Of a stretch of DNA of 64,000 bases, positions 1 through 8,674 are shown in pieces. The DNA lies in the NCBI RefSeq assembly GCF_900114475.1, contig NZ_FOTE01000009.1, forward strand, positions 1 through 64,000, written 5' to 3'. Both the position numbers and the translations under genes were made by a program. The notes under the pieces are model-generated. The model had not been told where the DNA came from and did not search any database. It saw only the letters and a list, made by a program, of their open reading frames with translations. The DNA is from Paenibacillus sp. 1_12 (lineage in GTDB: Bacteria > Bacillota > Bacilli > Paenibacillales > NBRC-103111). Each line of letters starts with the position of its first letter. Position 1 is the stretch's first letter.

Positions 1-298
<298 letters not shown>

Positions 299-446
299 GT
301 AGAACTTGAATTGCACTCATTCGTCTTGCTGGCGAGAATTCGCATTCTCTTGTACTGCTATTTTACTCACTCGTTGATTCAGTTTTCAAAGGACAATCAT
401 TTATATTTTTCGATCATTTTCGACAACCTGTCAAAAGCGACCTGAT
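299..446 (-). other. 16S rRNA leader
   Basis: This stretch lies between the rRNA promoters and the mature 16S 5' end. On the minus strand it includes a CTTTGAAAACTGAAT segment followed by CAACGAGTGAGTAAAA (about 366-390), of the type repeated before 16S and 23S genes in Bacillales and used in antitermination or RNase III processing. It has no coding potential. Confidence 0.6.
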
Positions 447-447
447 C

Positions 448-477
448 AATATACCACATTCATTCAATCAATTGCAA
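448..477 (-). promoter_or_regulatory. rrn promoter, proximal copy
   Basis: On the minus strand there is a -35 TTGCAA (472-477), an 18-base spacer and a -10 TATATT (448-453), followed by GTCGCTTTTGA. The same downstream word recurs after the distal promoter, which supports both as real tandem rrn promoters. Confidence 0.6.
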
Positions 478-566
478 GCATTATTTTTTAACACTTTTGA
501 TTTTATGAACATTTTCGTCTTCTTCAAAGCTTCCAAATTTCGACTGCCTCAGAAGCGACAAGAAGT

Positions 567-595
567 AATATAACAAATCCCGATACAGAATGCAA
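567..595 (-). promoter_or_regulatory. rrn promoter, distal copy
   Basis: On the minus strand there is a -35 TTGCAT (590-595), a 17-base spacer and a -10 TATATT (567-572), followed by GTCGCTTCTGA. It lies about 118 bases upstream of the proximal promoter and fits the usual tandem arrangement of Bacillales rRNA operons. Confidence 0.6.
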
Positions 596-646
596 GCACT
601 AATTTCATTTTAATTTTGGCGATCAAGAAAAACCAGATTTAGACTG

Positions 647-680
647 CAAAAAAGCCGCCCTACTCATAAGCAGGACGGCT
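647..680 (-). terminator. Rho-independent terminator of the tsaD operon
   Basis: On the minus strand an imperfect stem AGCCGTCCTGCT / AGTAGGGCGGCT closes a TATG loop and is followed by a run of six T. It starts 13 bases after the tsaD stop and separates that operon from the co-directional rRNA operon. Confidence 0.85.
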
Positions 681-692
681 CGAAGACGCAAA

Positions 693-1757
693 TTATACGG
701 ACCACTCTTCAAGACTAAGCAAAGGCTCAGCTTTGAAATCCAATGATGTAAACTGACCACGCTGAAACTTCAAGAATGCAGCAGCTCCAATCATAGCCGC
801 GTTATCCGTACATAAGCCAAGTGGCGGTGTAAGCAACGGCACGTTCGCTTCCGCACAACGCACAGCCAGCTGCTGCCGCAGTCCTTGATTGGCTGCTACT
901 CCTCCTGCTAACAACAGCTGCTTAGCACCGTACGCCTTGACGGCACGCAGTGCTTTTTCTACCAGAACCTCAACAACCGATGCCTGAAAGCCTTTGGCGA
1001 CAGATCGAGGATCCAGCGGCAATCCTTTCATATTAGCCTGATTTAATGCTGCCAATACAGCTGATTTTAATCCGCTGAAACTAAAATCGTAAGAATCCGG
1101 CTCGAGCCAGGCGCGAGGAAGAGGCAGCGCCTCGCCATCTTCCTCGGCAAGACGGTCTATATATGGACCACCGGGGTAAGGAAGCTTTAAAGCTCGCGCC
1201 ACTTTATCGTACGCTTCACCAGCAGCATCATCACGCGTTTGACCTATAATCTTGAAGCTTCCCTCAGCCTCAATGTAGACAAGCTCCGTATGTCCACCCG
1301 ATACAACGAGCGAGACCAATGGGTACCGCAGCTCATGAACAAGCTGATTGGCATAAATATGACCGGCAATATGATGAACAGCAATTAAAGGGAGCTCTAA
1401 TGCATAGGCCAAAGCTTTGGCAGCCACCACGCCAACTAATAAAGCTCCAATAAGCCCGGGTCCCTGCGTAACAGCAATCGCCGAAAGCTCGCTCGGCGCT
1501 ACACCTGACTTTTCAAAAGCTTCTTCAATGATCCAAGTTATGCTTTCCACATGCTTGCGTGATGCCAGCTCAGGCACAACGCCGCCAAAGCGCTCATGGG
1601 TTTCGATTTGACTGGAAACAATATTAGCCTTAATAACCGTACCGTTCTCGACAATAGCTACCGAGGTTTCATCGCAGCTCGTCTCTATGGCTAAAATATA
1701 TATGGGTTTGTTCGAATCGGAAGAGGACTGATTTGCTTGCATATCGTTGCTATTCAT
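693..1757 (-). CDS. tsaD: tRNA N6-adenosine threonylcarbamoyltransferase TsaD
   Basis: TsaD transfers the threonylcarbamoyl group from threonylcarbamoyl-AMP to A37 of tRNAs that read ANN codons, working with TsaB and TsaE. The 354-residue protein shows the ASKHA nucleotide-binding start (AIETSCDETS at about 24-33), the metal-binding HxxxH pair (H129 and H133), the GGVAAN motif and the C-terminal CTDNAAMI segment. I place the start at the ATG at 1757, one base after the rimI stop; a longer reading from GTG at 1862 would add 35 residues unlike the family. It is the last gene of the thiL-tsaE-tsaB-rimI-tsaD operon, before the terminator. Length and motifs are normal. Confidence 0.97.
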   Translation of the reverse strand: MNSNDMQANQSSSDSNKPIYILAIETSCDETSVAIVENGTVIKANIVSSQIETHERFGGVVPELASRKHVESITWIIEEAFEKSGVAPSELSAIAVTQGPGLIGALLVGVVAAKALAYALELPLIAVHHIAGHIYANQLVHELRYPLVSLVVSGGHTELVYIEAEGSFKIIGQTRDDAAGEAYDKVARALKLPYPGGPYIDRLAEEDGEALPLPRAWLEPDSYDFSFSGLKSAVLAALNQANMKGLPLDPRSVAKGFQASVVEVLVEKALRAVKAYGAKQLLLAGGVAANQGLRQQLAVRCAEANVPLLTPPLGLCTDNAAMIGAAAFLKFQRGQFTSLDFKAEPLLSLEEWSV

Positions 1758-1758
1758 T

Positions 1759-2271
1759 TTAATTCCCCTGTATGTTATTTGACATGCGCTTGGAATCAGG
1801 CAAATCCGCCCACATGATGATTGCATCTTCTTGATTATCTGTGTAGTACCCTCGTCGTACACCTACTCCGTAAAATCCGAGCTTTTCGTATAGTCCTTGG
1901 GCTATGCGGTTAGAGGGTCTTACCTCCAGCGTCATACGCGCAGCTCCCAAAAAAACAGCTGTTTTTTGCATCTCCATCAGCAGTCTTTCACCAAGCTTTT
2001 TGCCTCTGTGATTTTTACGGACTGCGATATTCGTAATGTGCGCCTCATCGATAATGATCCACATCCCGCCATAACCAAGCACACCTTCATCTGAATCCAT
2101 CACCATATAACGGGCAAATTGATTGTTCGTTAATTCATTATAAAAAGCAGCAGAAGTCCAAGGTGTTGTGAAGGCTTCCTGCTCGATCTCACAAATAGTC
2201 GGGATATCCTCAAGGCACATGGAGCGAAACTCTAGGTTTCTGGGGGCATCTGCGGATTCGTTATGATTCAC
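1759..2271 (-). CDS. rimI: Ribosomal protein S18 alanine N-acetyltransferase RimI
   Basis: This is a GNAT-fold acetyltransferase of 170 residues. The acetyl-CoA binding segment reads RKNHRGKKLGERLL (about 86-99), and the N-terminal part (EDIPTICEIEQEAFTTPW) is characteristic of RimI. In this family the enzyme acetylates the N-terminal alanine of ribosomal protein S18. The start is a GTG at 2271, preceded by GAGGGG at good spacing, three bases after the tsaB stop. The stop at 1759-1761 nearly touches the tsaD start, which indicates translational coupling. RimI is commonly placed between tsaB and tsaD in Bacillota. Confidence 0.93.
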   Translation of the reverse strand: MNHNESADAPRNLEFRSMCLEDIPTICEIEQEAFTTPWTSAAFYNELTNNQFARYMVMDSDEGVLGYGGMWIIIDEAHITNIAVRKNHRGKKLGERLLMEMQKTAVFLGAARMTLEVRPSNRIAQGLYEKLGFYGVGVRRGYYTDNQEDAIIMWADLPDSKRMSNNIQGN

Positions 2272-2274
2272 TTA

Positions 2275-3120
2275 TTATTTCCCCTCCTGTGCTTGAGCTT
2301 GCCATTTGACCTCAGCTTCTGTCAGCTGCGTGTAATTGGGAATTAAGCCATGCGGCTCCTGGATATGTCCGTTTTTCCAATGTTGTCGCCCCAAATCAGC
2401 CGTATAACGGGCTCTCATTTCATGATGAACGATCTCTGCTCTGCCCGACCAGCTTTCACAAAATTGCTTAATGGTTGCTTCATGCAATCCGGTCTCACCT
2501 GTAAAAATAATACGATCCGGTCGCTCAGCCATCCCATTCATATCCATTGCTCTCTCCAGCAGCTCGTCCGACCAGTTAGACATAAGACGAATGCCATCGG
2601 TCGCCAAGCAGCTCCATTTATGGTTCGCAGCCTCATAAAGAGCTGTAAAAGCCTGACCTCTCCGAGCCTCAAACATCGGAACCACCCAGACAGTTTCCTG
2701 AAGCTCATCTAATTGGGCAAGTGCTGATGCTCCCAAAGTATGAACCTTTACCGTGTTGGACTGAGACTCCATCATCGTATGGACGCCGCCTAATGCCAAA
2801 GCTTCCAGACTCGATACGGCTAGCAACACCTTATGATGTGTCCATGCTAAGGTTTTAGCTACGGTAACTCCTATTCTTACACCTGTGTAAGATCCGGGCC
2901 CGACTCCAACCGCGAACGCATCCACATCACGAGAATGAAGTCCTGCAGATGCAAGCACCTGCTGAATATGAGGAAGCAAATGTATCGAATGATTGCGTTC
3001 TGCATTTGAATTCAGTTCGCCCAGCAGCTCACCGCCGTTCGTTAATGCAACTGACATTGAACTCGTGGAAGTATCTATGGCAAGCAAAGTGCCTTGTAAG
3101 ATGGTTTGATCGTTATTCAT
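2275..3120 (-). CDS. tsaB: tRNA threonylcarbamoyladenosine biosynthesis protein TsaB
   Basis: TsaB is the catalytically silent ASKHA paralogue of TsaD that forms the heterodimer core of the t6A-synthesising complex. The 281-residue sequence has the LLAIDTSTSSMSVAL N-terminus and the signature GVGPGSYTGVRIGVT (about 72-86). The C-terminal half is more variable, as is normal. Its ATG overlaps the end of tsaE by four bases, so the two are translationally coupled. It lacks the TsaD metal-binding HxxxH motif, which separates the two paralogues. Confidence 0.95.
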   Translation of the reverse strand: MNNDQTILQGTLLAIDTSTSSMSVALTNGGELLGELNSNAERNHSIHLLPHIQQVLASAGLHSRDVDAFAVGVGPGSYTGVRIGVTVAKTLAWTHHKVLLAVSSLEALALGGVHTMMESQSNTVKVHTLGASALAQLDELQETVWVVPMFEARRGQAFTALYEAANHKWSCLATDGIRLMSNWSDELLERAMDMNGMAERPDRIIFTGETGLHEATIKQFCESWSGRAEIVHHEMRARYTADLGRQHWKNGHIQEPHGLIPNYTQLTEAEVKWQAQAQEGK

Positions 3121-3602
3121 ATTAAAACTCCGTTCTCCTTAAGCTGTTCGCACCATTGTTCATAGGAATCCCCGTGTGGGTTCAGCCTGAATAAGCGGGT
3201 CTGGTCTCCACAATTCTCGATGGTTACGGACAAACGATCTACAGGCAACAGCTCCTCTATGAGAGAAGACCATTCTATCAATGTTACGCCCGATCCATAG
3301 AAATACTCGTCCAATCCGAGATCATCCGCCTCCTCTATTGAAAGACGGTATACATCCATATGATAAAAGGGGAGCTTCTCCCCTTCGTATTCTTTTATAA
3401 TAGTAAAAGTAGGGCTGTTCACAATACCATGTACGCCAAGAGCTTTGGCGACCGCTTGAGCGAATGCGGTTTTGCCTGCACCCAGATCACCGTCGAGTGT
3501 AACTACAGTGCCGGGTATAAAGCAGGATGTAAGAGAATCCGCAAGATATACGGTTTGCTCGAGACCAACTGATTGATAGGAATAAGAGCGCGTTGATGGC
3601 AT
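3117..3602 (-). CDS. tsaE: tRNA threonylcarbamoyladenosine biosynthesis ATPase TsaE
   Basis: TsaE is a small P-loop ATPase that regulates the TsaB-TsaD complex during t6A synthesis. The 161-residue protein carries a Walker A motif GDLGAGKT (38-45), followed by SPTFTIIKEYE, HMDVYRL and the EWSSLIEELLP segment, all typical of the family. It follows thiL by six bases and overlaps tsaB by four, so it sits within one transcription unit. Confidence 0.95.
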   Translation of the reverse strand: MPSTRSYSYQSVGLEQTVYLADSLTSCFIPGTVVTLDGDLGAGKTAFAQAVAKALGVHGIVNSPTFTIIKEYEGEKLPFYHMDVYRLSIEEADDLGLDEYFYGSGVTLIEWSSLIEELLPVDRLSVTIENCGDQTRLFRLNPHGDSYEQWCEQLKENGVLI

Positions 3603-3608
3603 ACAAGG

Positions 3609-4649
3609 TCAATCCTTTCGAAAATGATTGTAGCCTTTTTTCTCAATCGGAACGACATATCCGCTGCTTTGCACAAGACGCACTCCGCTATCTTCCGCAT
3701 TCACATAGCCGATAATATATAGCGAATGCCCGGCTTCCCTGAATTTAATTTGCATTTCAATTGCATGCTCAGCCTGCATCGTACCGATAAGCTTGTAGTC
3801 TTCACCGCCGTAAAGAATATAATGGAGCGGATCTTTTTCTGCTTTCTCGGCATAAGCCATCAGCTCATCCGCAATCGGAATGCGATCCTCAATCAAGTCG
3901 ATCCCCACACCGGATGCCTGGGCAATTTCCCAAGCCTCGCTGGCAAGTCCATCGCTCACATCGTTCAAAGCCCCACAAACTTTAGACTGCTGCAAGAGCT
4001 GCCCTATTTCAATCTGAGGCTCAGGCCGGCAATGAGCCGCTATCAAACGAGCTTCTGCTGAGTCCTTGTCAATATTAGGCCACTGTTCAAATGGCAGTGC
4101 TTGCTGCAGCAGGTAATCCAGACCCGCGGCAGAGCAGCCAAGTTCGCCTGTTGCGAACAAAACATCACCTGTTTTGGCCGATGAGCGGAGCAATGCCTGA
4201 CCCTCGGAAACTTCACCGATCACGGTAACAGTCAGAGTCAGCCCACCGATACATGAGGTTGTGTCACCCCCGACAATGACGACACTCCAACGATTGGCAC
4301 ATTCATATAGACCTTGATAAATAGCTTCCAATTTATGCAGTGGCGTTTCCTGTGGTATGCTGAGTGCAACCAGCGCATAGCGCGGTATCGCCCCCATTGC
4401 CCCTATATCGCTAATCGCTGCAGCCATGGCTTTATAGCCCACATCGCTGTCACGCATCGTATTCGGTTGAAAATGAATGGATTCAGTCATCGTATCGCAG
4501 GTCATTACAAGCTGGCATCCGGGAGCTAAATACGCGACTGCCGCATCGTCTCCGATACCTTTATCGACCCCGCTAGCCTGCTGAAAAGCAGCCGACTGTT
4601 TTCCTTCTGTCAAACGCCTTATAAGTGCAAATTCGTCCAAAGAACTCAA
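3609..4649 (-). CDS. thiL: Thiamine-monophosphate kinase ThiL
   Basis: ThiL phosphorylates thiamine monophosphate to thiamine diphosphate with ATP. The 346-residue protein belongs to the PurM/AIR synthase-like fold. It shows IGDDAAV near residue 32, TCDTMTESIHF, NDVSDGLASEAWEIA and YGGEDYKL in the expected order. The start is a TTG at 4649, preceded by CGGAGG with a 10-base gap. It is the first gene of the operon with the t6A genes and has a strong promoter 32 bases upstream. Pairing of thiL with tsaE/B/D is common in Bacillales and probably does not imply a shared pathway. Confidence 0.95.
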   Translation of the reverse strand: MSSLDEFALIRRLTEGKQSAAFQQASGVDKGIGDDAAVAYLAPGCQLVMTCDTMTESIHFQPNTMRDSDVGYKAMAAAISDIGAMGAIPRYALVALSIPQETPLHKLEAIYQGLYECANRWSVVIVGGDTTSCIGGLTLTVTVIGEVSEGQALLRSSAKTGDVLFATGELGCSAAGLDYLLQQALPFEQWPNIDKDSAEARLIAAHCRPEPQIEIGQLLQQSKVCGALNDVSDGLASEAWEIAQASGVGIDLIEDRIPIADELMAYAEKAEKDPLHYILYGGEDYKLIGTMQAEHAIEMQIKFREAGHSLYIIGYVNAEDSGVRLVQSSGYVVPIEKKGYNHFRKD

Positions 4650-4680
4650 CGTTTAGCCGCCTCCGTATAGGTTTCCCCCT

Positions 4681-4709
4681 ATTATATCCCTCTCCATCAA
4701 AGGTGGCAA
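4681..4709 (-). promoter_or_regulatory. Sigma-A promoter of the thiL operon
   Basis: On the minus strand there is a -35 TTGCCA (4704-4709), a 17-base spacer and a perfect -10 TATAAT (4681-4686). This places transcription start near 4674, about 25 bases before the thiL TTG codon. Confidence 0.75.
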
Positions 4710-4904
4710 CAAAGAGGTGTGCCCCTCCCCATAAAGGGAGGGACACAGAGAGCATGGCTACTTCGATTCCCGTGTAGTGAGTGATGATCGTAATGTGTTC
4801 GAAGCGATTTCGTCCCGGACGGACGAGCGCTGACGCGGACGCGCCCGATTCTTGTGGAGAAGTTCTGTTGGGTTGAATACGGATATGAATATACCTAATA
4901 AGGC

Positions 4905-5192
4905 TTAACTCGTCTCTTCTTTATGATTAAGGACAGATTCAAGATACGTCATCGTATCCGTAGTCGATTCTCCAATGTGACCGTTGCTCAATGTGACATT
5001 ACCACCGCCTAATCCCTCGTTGACCATCCGATCGATATCCATGAAATAATCCTCACGGCCCTGAGCATCTACGCTTGTACCTGGTGAGGCTGAGCTCATT
5101 GATGAAGCGTCAGCTTCGGTTCGTGCCTTTGTGATTTCATTGTTCGGTTTTTTTGCTTCGGATTCGTTCGTTTCTGAATAGGAATTGCTCAT
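4905..5192 (-). CDS. Small hypothetical protein
   Basis: I do not recognise this 95-residue protein. It is acidic and polar, with a low-complexity N-terminal half (many N, E, S, A) and a more ordered core with DYFMDIDRMVNEGLGGGNVT at about 49-68 that looks like the conserved part. There is no signal peptide or membrane segment. A good ribosome site (GGGAGG) lies seven bases before the ATG, so the gene is probably real. After its TAA the same frame stays open for about 50 codons without a start codon. Its neighbours (thiL operon and cls) give no functional clue; a small spore-associated protein is a guess only. Confidence 0.65.
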   Translation of the reverse strand: MSNSYSETNESEAKKPNNEITKARTEADASSMSSASPGTSVDAQGREDYFMDIDRMVNEGLGGGNVTLSNGHIGESTTDTMTYLESVLNHKEETS

Positions 5193-5362
5193 TGGTTAAC
5201 CTCCCTGGAGTTTACGTTTCTGATGGACTACCCAGCTTCAATGTGGATGGAAGAAACCACACTGCCATACAGCGTGCCGCATCGATCCAACTGCTTGAAC
5301 ACGCTCTTTTTAGCATGTCCATTCAACTCCTGCTACCATTCATTTCGCCACGGACAACGCCC

Positions 5363-6841
5363 TTAAAAAAGCGGTGAGAGCAATCGGGCTGCGATTTCTT
5401 TAGTTCGATGCCAGCGGGAACGACGTTGGAAGTCCTCTAGTACCAACTCGGTGCTGTTCCGTAAGTCTGCGTCACAATCAGCTTCAAGGCGGCCAATCGT
5501 CTTTTTGTCGAATAATAAAGCATTTAATTCAAAATTGCTGTAAAAGCTGCGGAGATCTACGTTGGCACTGCCAACAGAAGCAAAGTTGTCATCAATGATC
5601 AAAATTTTGGCATGCAAAAAACCTTTTTGGTACACGTAGATCCGGACTCCCGCCTCCAGCAGTTCCCCGAAATAGGAGTTGGCCGCATAGTTAACAGCAG
5701 GGGAATCCGATTTCAACGGATATATAATTTTCACATCCAGACCGCTGATCGCTGCTGTTTTCAAAGCCATTCGCAAACTCGGATCCGGTATAAAATAGGG
5801 AGTAACCAGAATAATCCGTTGCTTCGCACAAGTAATGGCTCCAAAATACAGCTGTAAAATATGCTGCTGCTCCGTGTCCGGACCACTGCTTATGATCTGA
5901 ACAGAGCTACTTCCACATATCTGAAGATCGGGGTACAAGCCCTCATTAACTTTATTAATATCGTTAACATCCACCACATGCTTACCGCTCACAAACATCC
6001 AATCCTTCAAAAAAATAGACTGCAGGGTATGTACAACAGAGCCAACAAGCTCTACATGTGTGTCTCTCCAAAAACCGAGCTTTGGGTTACCACCCATATA
6101 CTCCGCCCCAATGTTAAGCCCTCCCACATAACCCTTGTATCCATCAATGACCAGTATTCTGCGATGATTACGGTAGTTCATCCGTTTATCGAAGAAAGCA
6201 ATCAAAGGCTTCAGAAAGAAATAAACCTCCACCCCGCTCTGGCGCAGCTGATCGATAAACCGATGCTTCAACTGATAACTGCCAACCCCGTCAAATATAC
6301 AGCGCACATGAACACCTTGCCTCGCTTTTCGAGTCAATAGCTCCAGAAAGGTCAGACCTATAGCATCGTTTCGGAAGGTATAGATTTCAAGATGGATATG
6401 CCGCTTTGCACCTTCTATTGCCTCCAGCATCGCTGGATAGGCTTCGTCTGCATTAGTCAGAACCTTGACTATGTTATTGCTTGAACGCGGAGCATCCGTT
6501 ATTTGGTCGAGCAGTTCATCCAAACGTGCCGTCGTAGACAGCACATCAGGCTTTACCTGTGGAATAGGCTCGTGTTTCCTGTTATTTATCGCTACAGCAG
6601 ATGACGAATCTTCATAACCTGCTGTAGCCAGTAAAGTTTCGTAATTATGCTCATGCTGCCGAACCTTTTGTCTTCGTGAATATTCTGTAGCCAAAAAATA
6701 ATACATAATAAATCCGATGATGGGGAACACAAACAAAATAAATAGCCATGCGACGGTCTTGGCGGGTTTACGGTACTCCATCAACAATATGGCTAATATT
6801 TGAATAATAAATATCAATAGTGCCGTCACCAGCCATGCCAT
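5363..6841 (-). CDS. cls: Cardiolipin synthase (phospholipase D family)
   Basis: The enzyme condenses two phosphatidylglycerols into cardiolipin and glycerol at the membrane. The 492-residue protein begins with two membrane segments (about 4-22 and 32-52), followed by two phospholipase D halves. The second HKD motif is intact: H410, K412, D417, followed by GSANVD. In the first motif the lysine position is arginine: H226-R-R228 and D233, encoded CAT-CGC-AGA. An AAA codon would restore lysine, a single-base difference. The rest of the first half (YVGGLNIGAEY) is normal, so activity is likely retained or altered rather than lost. It stands alone on its strand, divergent from the germination operon. 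Confidence 0.92.
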   Translation of the reverse strand: MAWLVTALLIFIIQILAILLMEYRKPAKTVAWLFILFVFPIIGFIMYYFLATEYSRRQKVRQHEHNYETLLATAGYEDSSSAVAINNRKHEPIPQVKPDVLSTTARLDELLDQITDAPRSSNNIVKVLTNADEAYPAMLEAIEGAKRHIHLEIYTFRNDAIGLTFLELLTRKARQGVHVRCIFDGVGSYQLKHRFIDQLRQSGVEVYFFLKPLIAFFDKRMNYRNHRRILVIDGYKGYVGGLNIGAEYMGGNPKLGFWRDTHVELVGSVVHTLQSIFLKDWMFVSGKHVVDVNDINKVNEGLYPDLQICGSSSVQIISSGPDTEQQHILQLYFGAITCAKQRIILVTPYFIPDPSLRMALKTAAISGLDVKIIYPLKSDSPAVNYAANSYFGELLEAGVRIYVYQKGFLHAKILIIDDNFASVGSANVDLRSFYSNFELNALLFDKKTIGRLEADCDADLRNSTELVLEDFQRRSRWHRTKEIAARLLSPLF

Positions 6842-7057
6842 TGTATCGCCCCCCTTTTACTCATGTAATCAGCCTTTATCTTTCGTCCTCTAGCTTTGAC
6901 CTATCGTGAAGGCGCTATACAACAGGATCAAGGGGCGCAGAGAAGTTAGATCAAATTTTTCAGGGGAACAGACATAAAATTTTCAATTTAAGGCAACCTA
7001 CACGGGAGACGCTCCGCCAATAGCTGGCAGCATAGGAAACTCAAGGAGGTCGTCACC

Positions 7058-8674
7058 ATGTTACGTAGGCGTAAAGAAAGCAAGTCCAACAAACAACAGG
7101 AAGACAAGCTGCAACGTTTCGATTATCAATTTATTGACGAGTTAAAATCTGTACCCATCTTCGTAACGCTTGAGGAAAATAAAAACTATTTGACGCATTT
7201 GTTCGAGGACTGCTCGGATTTTGTCGTTCGGGAGTTCACTATTGAAGGCGGCATCGCGGCAATTATTGTTTTCGTGGATGGCATGGTCAATACCCAATTT
7301 GCCAATGAGGCTATGAAATCGCTCATGATCCTTGAAGGACGGGAGCAGTTGATCGATGCCATCGTTGAAGCCACGCTGCCCATTAGCCAAACACAGAAAA
7401 CAGATAACTATTCAGATATGCTCCTCTCTATATTGAGCGGTGATGCCGGATTGATCGTTGAAGGTAACAATCAGGCACTGCTCATGGGTATTCGTGGCAT
7501 GGAGAAGCGTTCTATTAACGAACCGGAGACGGAATCCGTCATTCGCGGTCCTCGTGAAGGTTTTGTGGAAAATATTCGCACCAATACGTCGATGATCCGG
7601 CGCAAGCTGAAAACTCCACATTTGAAAATGAAGCCCATGACAATCGGGAGAGAAAGCAACACCAGTATTGTTATTACTTATCTGAACGATATTGCTGATC
7701 CAGAGATTGTCAAAGAAGTGGTTCGCAGGCTGGAGAAGATAGATATTGATGCGGTACTTGAATCCGGCTATATCGAAGAATTTATTCAGGATTCAGCTTT
7801 TTCTCCTTTTCCTCAGATTCAATATACGGAACGCCCAGATACGGTCGCTGCAGCTTTATTGCAAGGTAAAGTTGGTATTATCGTCGATGGAACGCCGTTC
7901 GTTCTGTTAGTGCCCTTCGTCTTTACCGATATTTTGCAATCGAATGAGGATTACTACGAACGGTTCCAGATTTCATCTTTGATTCGAATCCTGCGTTATC
8001 TATTAATGCTTCTCTCATTATTAACGCCAGGGTTATATGTGGCAATCACCACATTTCATCAGGATTTGCTGCCAACTACCTTACTTCTGTCCGTAGCTGC
8101 TGCTAGAGAAGCCATCCCGTTTCCTGCTGTCGTGGAGGCGCTAATTATGGAGGTCACATTCGAAGGGCTGCGTGAGGCAGGCATCCGACTTCCCAAAACC
8201 ATCGGCTCTGCCGTCAGTATTTTGGGAGCATTAGTCGTGGGTCAAGCGGCTGTGCAAGCGGGGATTGTTTCCGCACCCATGGTCATTGTGGTGTCGCTAA
8301 CAGGAATCGCTTCTTTCACAATCCCCCGCTTTAATGGAGCTATTGCGATTCGGATGCTGCGCTTTCCGATCATCATCGCCGCATCCATATTCGGAATGTT
8401 TGGCATCTTGATAACGGTACTAATCATTATCGGTCACGCAGCTAATTTGCGCTCGTTTGGGATTCCTTATCTGTCACCACTCGGTCCCTTGTCCGTCAAC
8501 GACTTGAAGGATACCGCTATTCGTCCTCCCATGTGGCTTAATAAGCTTCGACCCAACTTTATGCCAGTTCAGGATTCTGTCCGTTTGGGAGACGAGCTGC
8601 CTAAAGAAATCATCGAGCAAAGCGGGCAAAAGGGGGAAACTATCCGTCACGATAAGAAGGAGGATACGCTATGA
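7058..8674 (+). CDS. Spore germinant receptor subunit A (GerA/GerK family)
   Basis: This is the A subunit of a germinant receptor in the inner spore membrane. The 538-residue protein has a soluble N-terminal part (about 1-290, with the family words LSGDAGLIVEG and RGPREGFVENIRTN) and a C-terminal membrane part starting with QISSLIRILRYLLM. The segment PFPAVVEALIMEVTFEGLREA is highly conserved in GerAA/GerKA/GerBA. AAGGAGG precedes the ATG. The next gene overlaps it by four bases. The A-C-B order resembles the gerK operon of Bacillus. The ligand cannot be read from the sequence. Expression is expected in the forespore; I could not find a convincing sigma-G promoter. Confidence 0.95.
   Translation: MLRRRKESKSNKQQEDKLQRFDYQFIDELKSVPIFVTLEENKNYLTHLFEDCSDFVVREFTIEGGIAAIIVFVDGMVNTQFANEAMKSLMILEGREQLIDAIVEATLPISQTQKTDNYSDMLLSILSGDAGLIVEGNNQALLMGIRGMEKRSINEPETESVIRGPREGFVENIRTNTSMIRRKLKTPHLKMKPMTIGRESNTSIVITYLNDIADPEIVKEVVRRLEKIDIDAVLESGYIEEFIQDSAFSPFPQIQYTERPDTVAAALLQGKVGIIVDGTPFVLLVPFVFTDILQSNEDYYERFQISSLIRILRYLLMLLSLLTPGLYVAITTFHQDLLPTTLLLSVAAAREAIPFPAVVEALIMEVTFEGLREAGIRLPKTIGSAVSILGALVVGQAAVQAGIVSAPMVIVVSLTGIASFTIPRFNGAIAIRMLRFPIIIAASIFGMFGILITVLIIIGHAANLRSFGIPYLSPLGPLSVNDLKDTAIRPPMWLNKLRPNFMPVQDSVRLGDELPKEIIEQSGQKGETIRHDKKEDTL

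Noticed and set aside
4717-4746. Inverted repeat with GTGCCCCTCCC-type arms upstream of thiL
   Set aside because: There is no T-run on either strand, and it lies just upstream of the thiL promoter; I cannot assign a role.
4573-4755. Open frame of 60 codons over the thiL start
   Set aside because: It overlaps thiL and its promoter, is low in coding character and has no ribosome site; it is a shadow frame.
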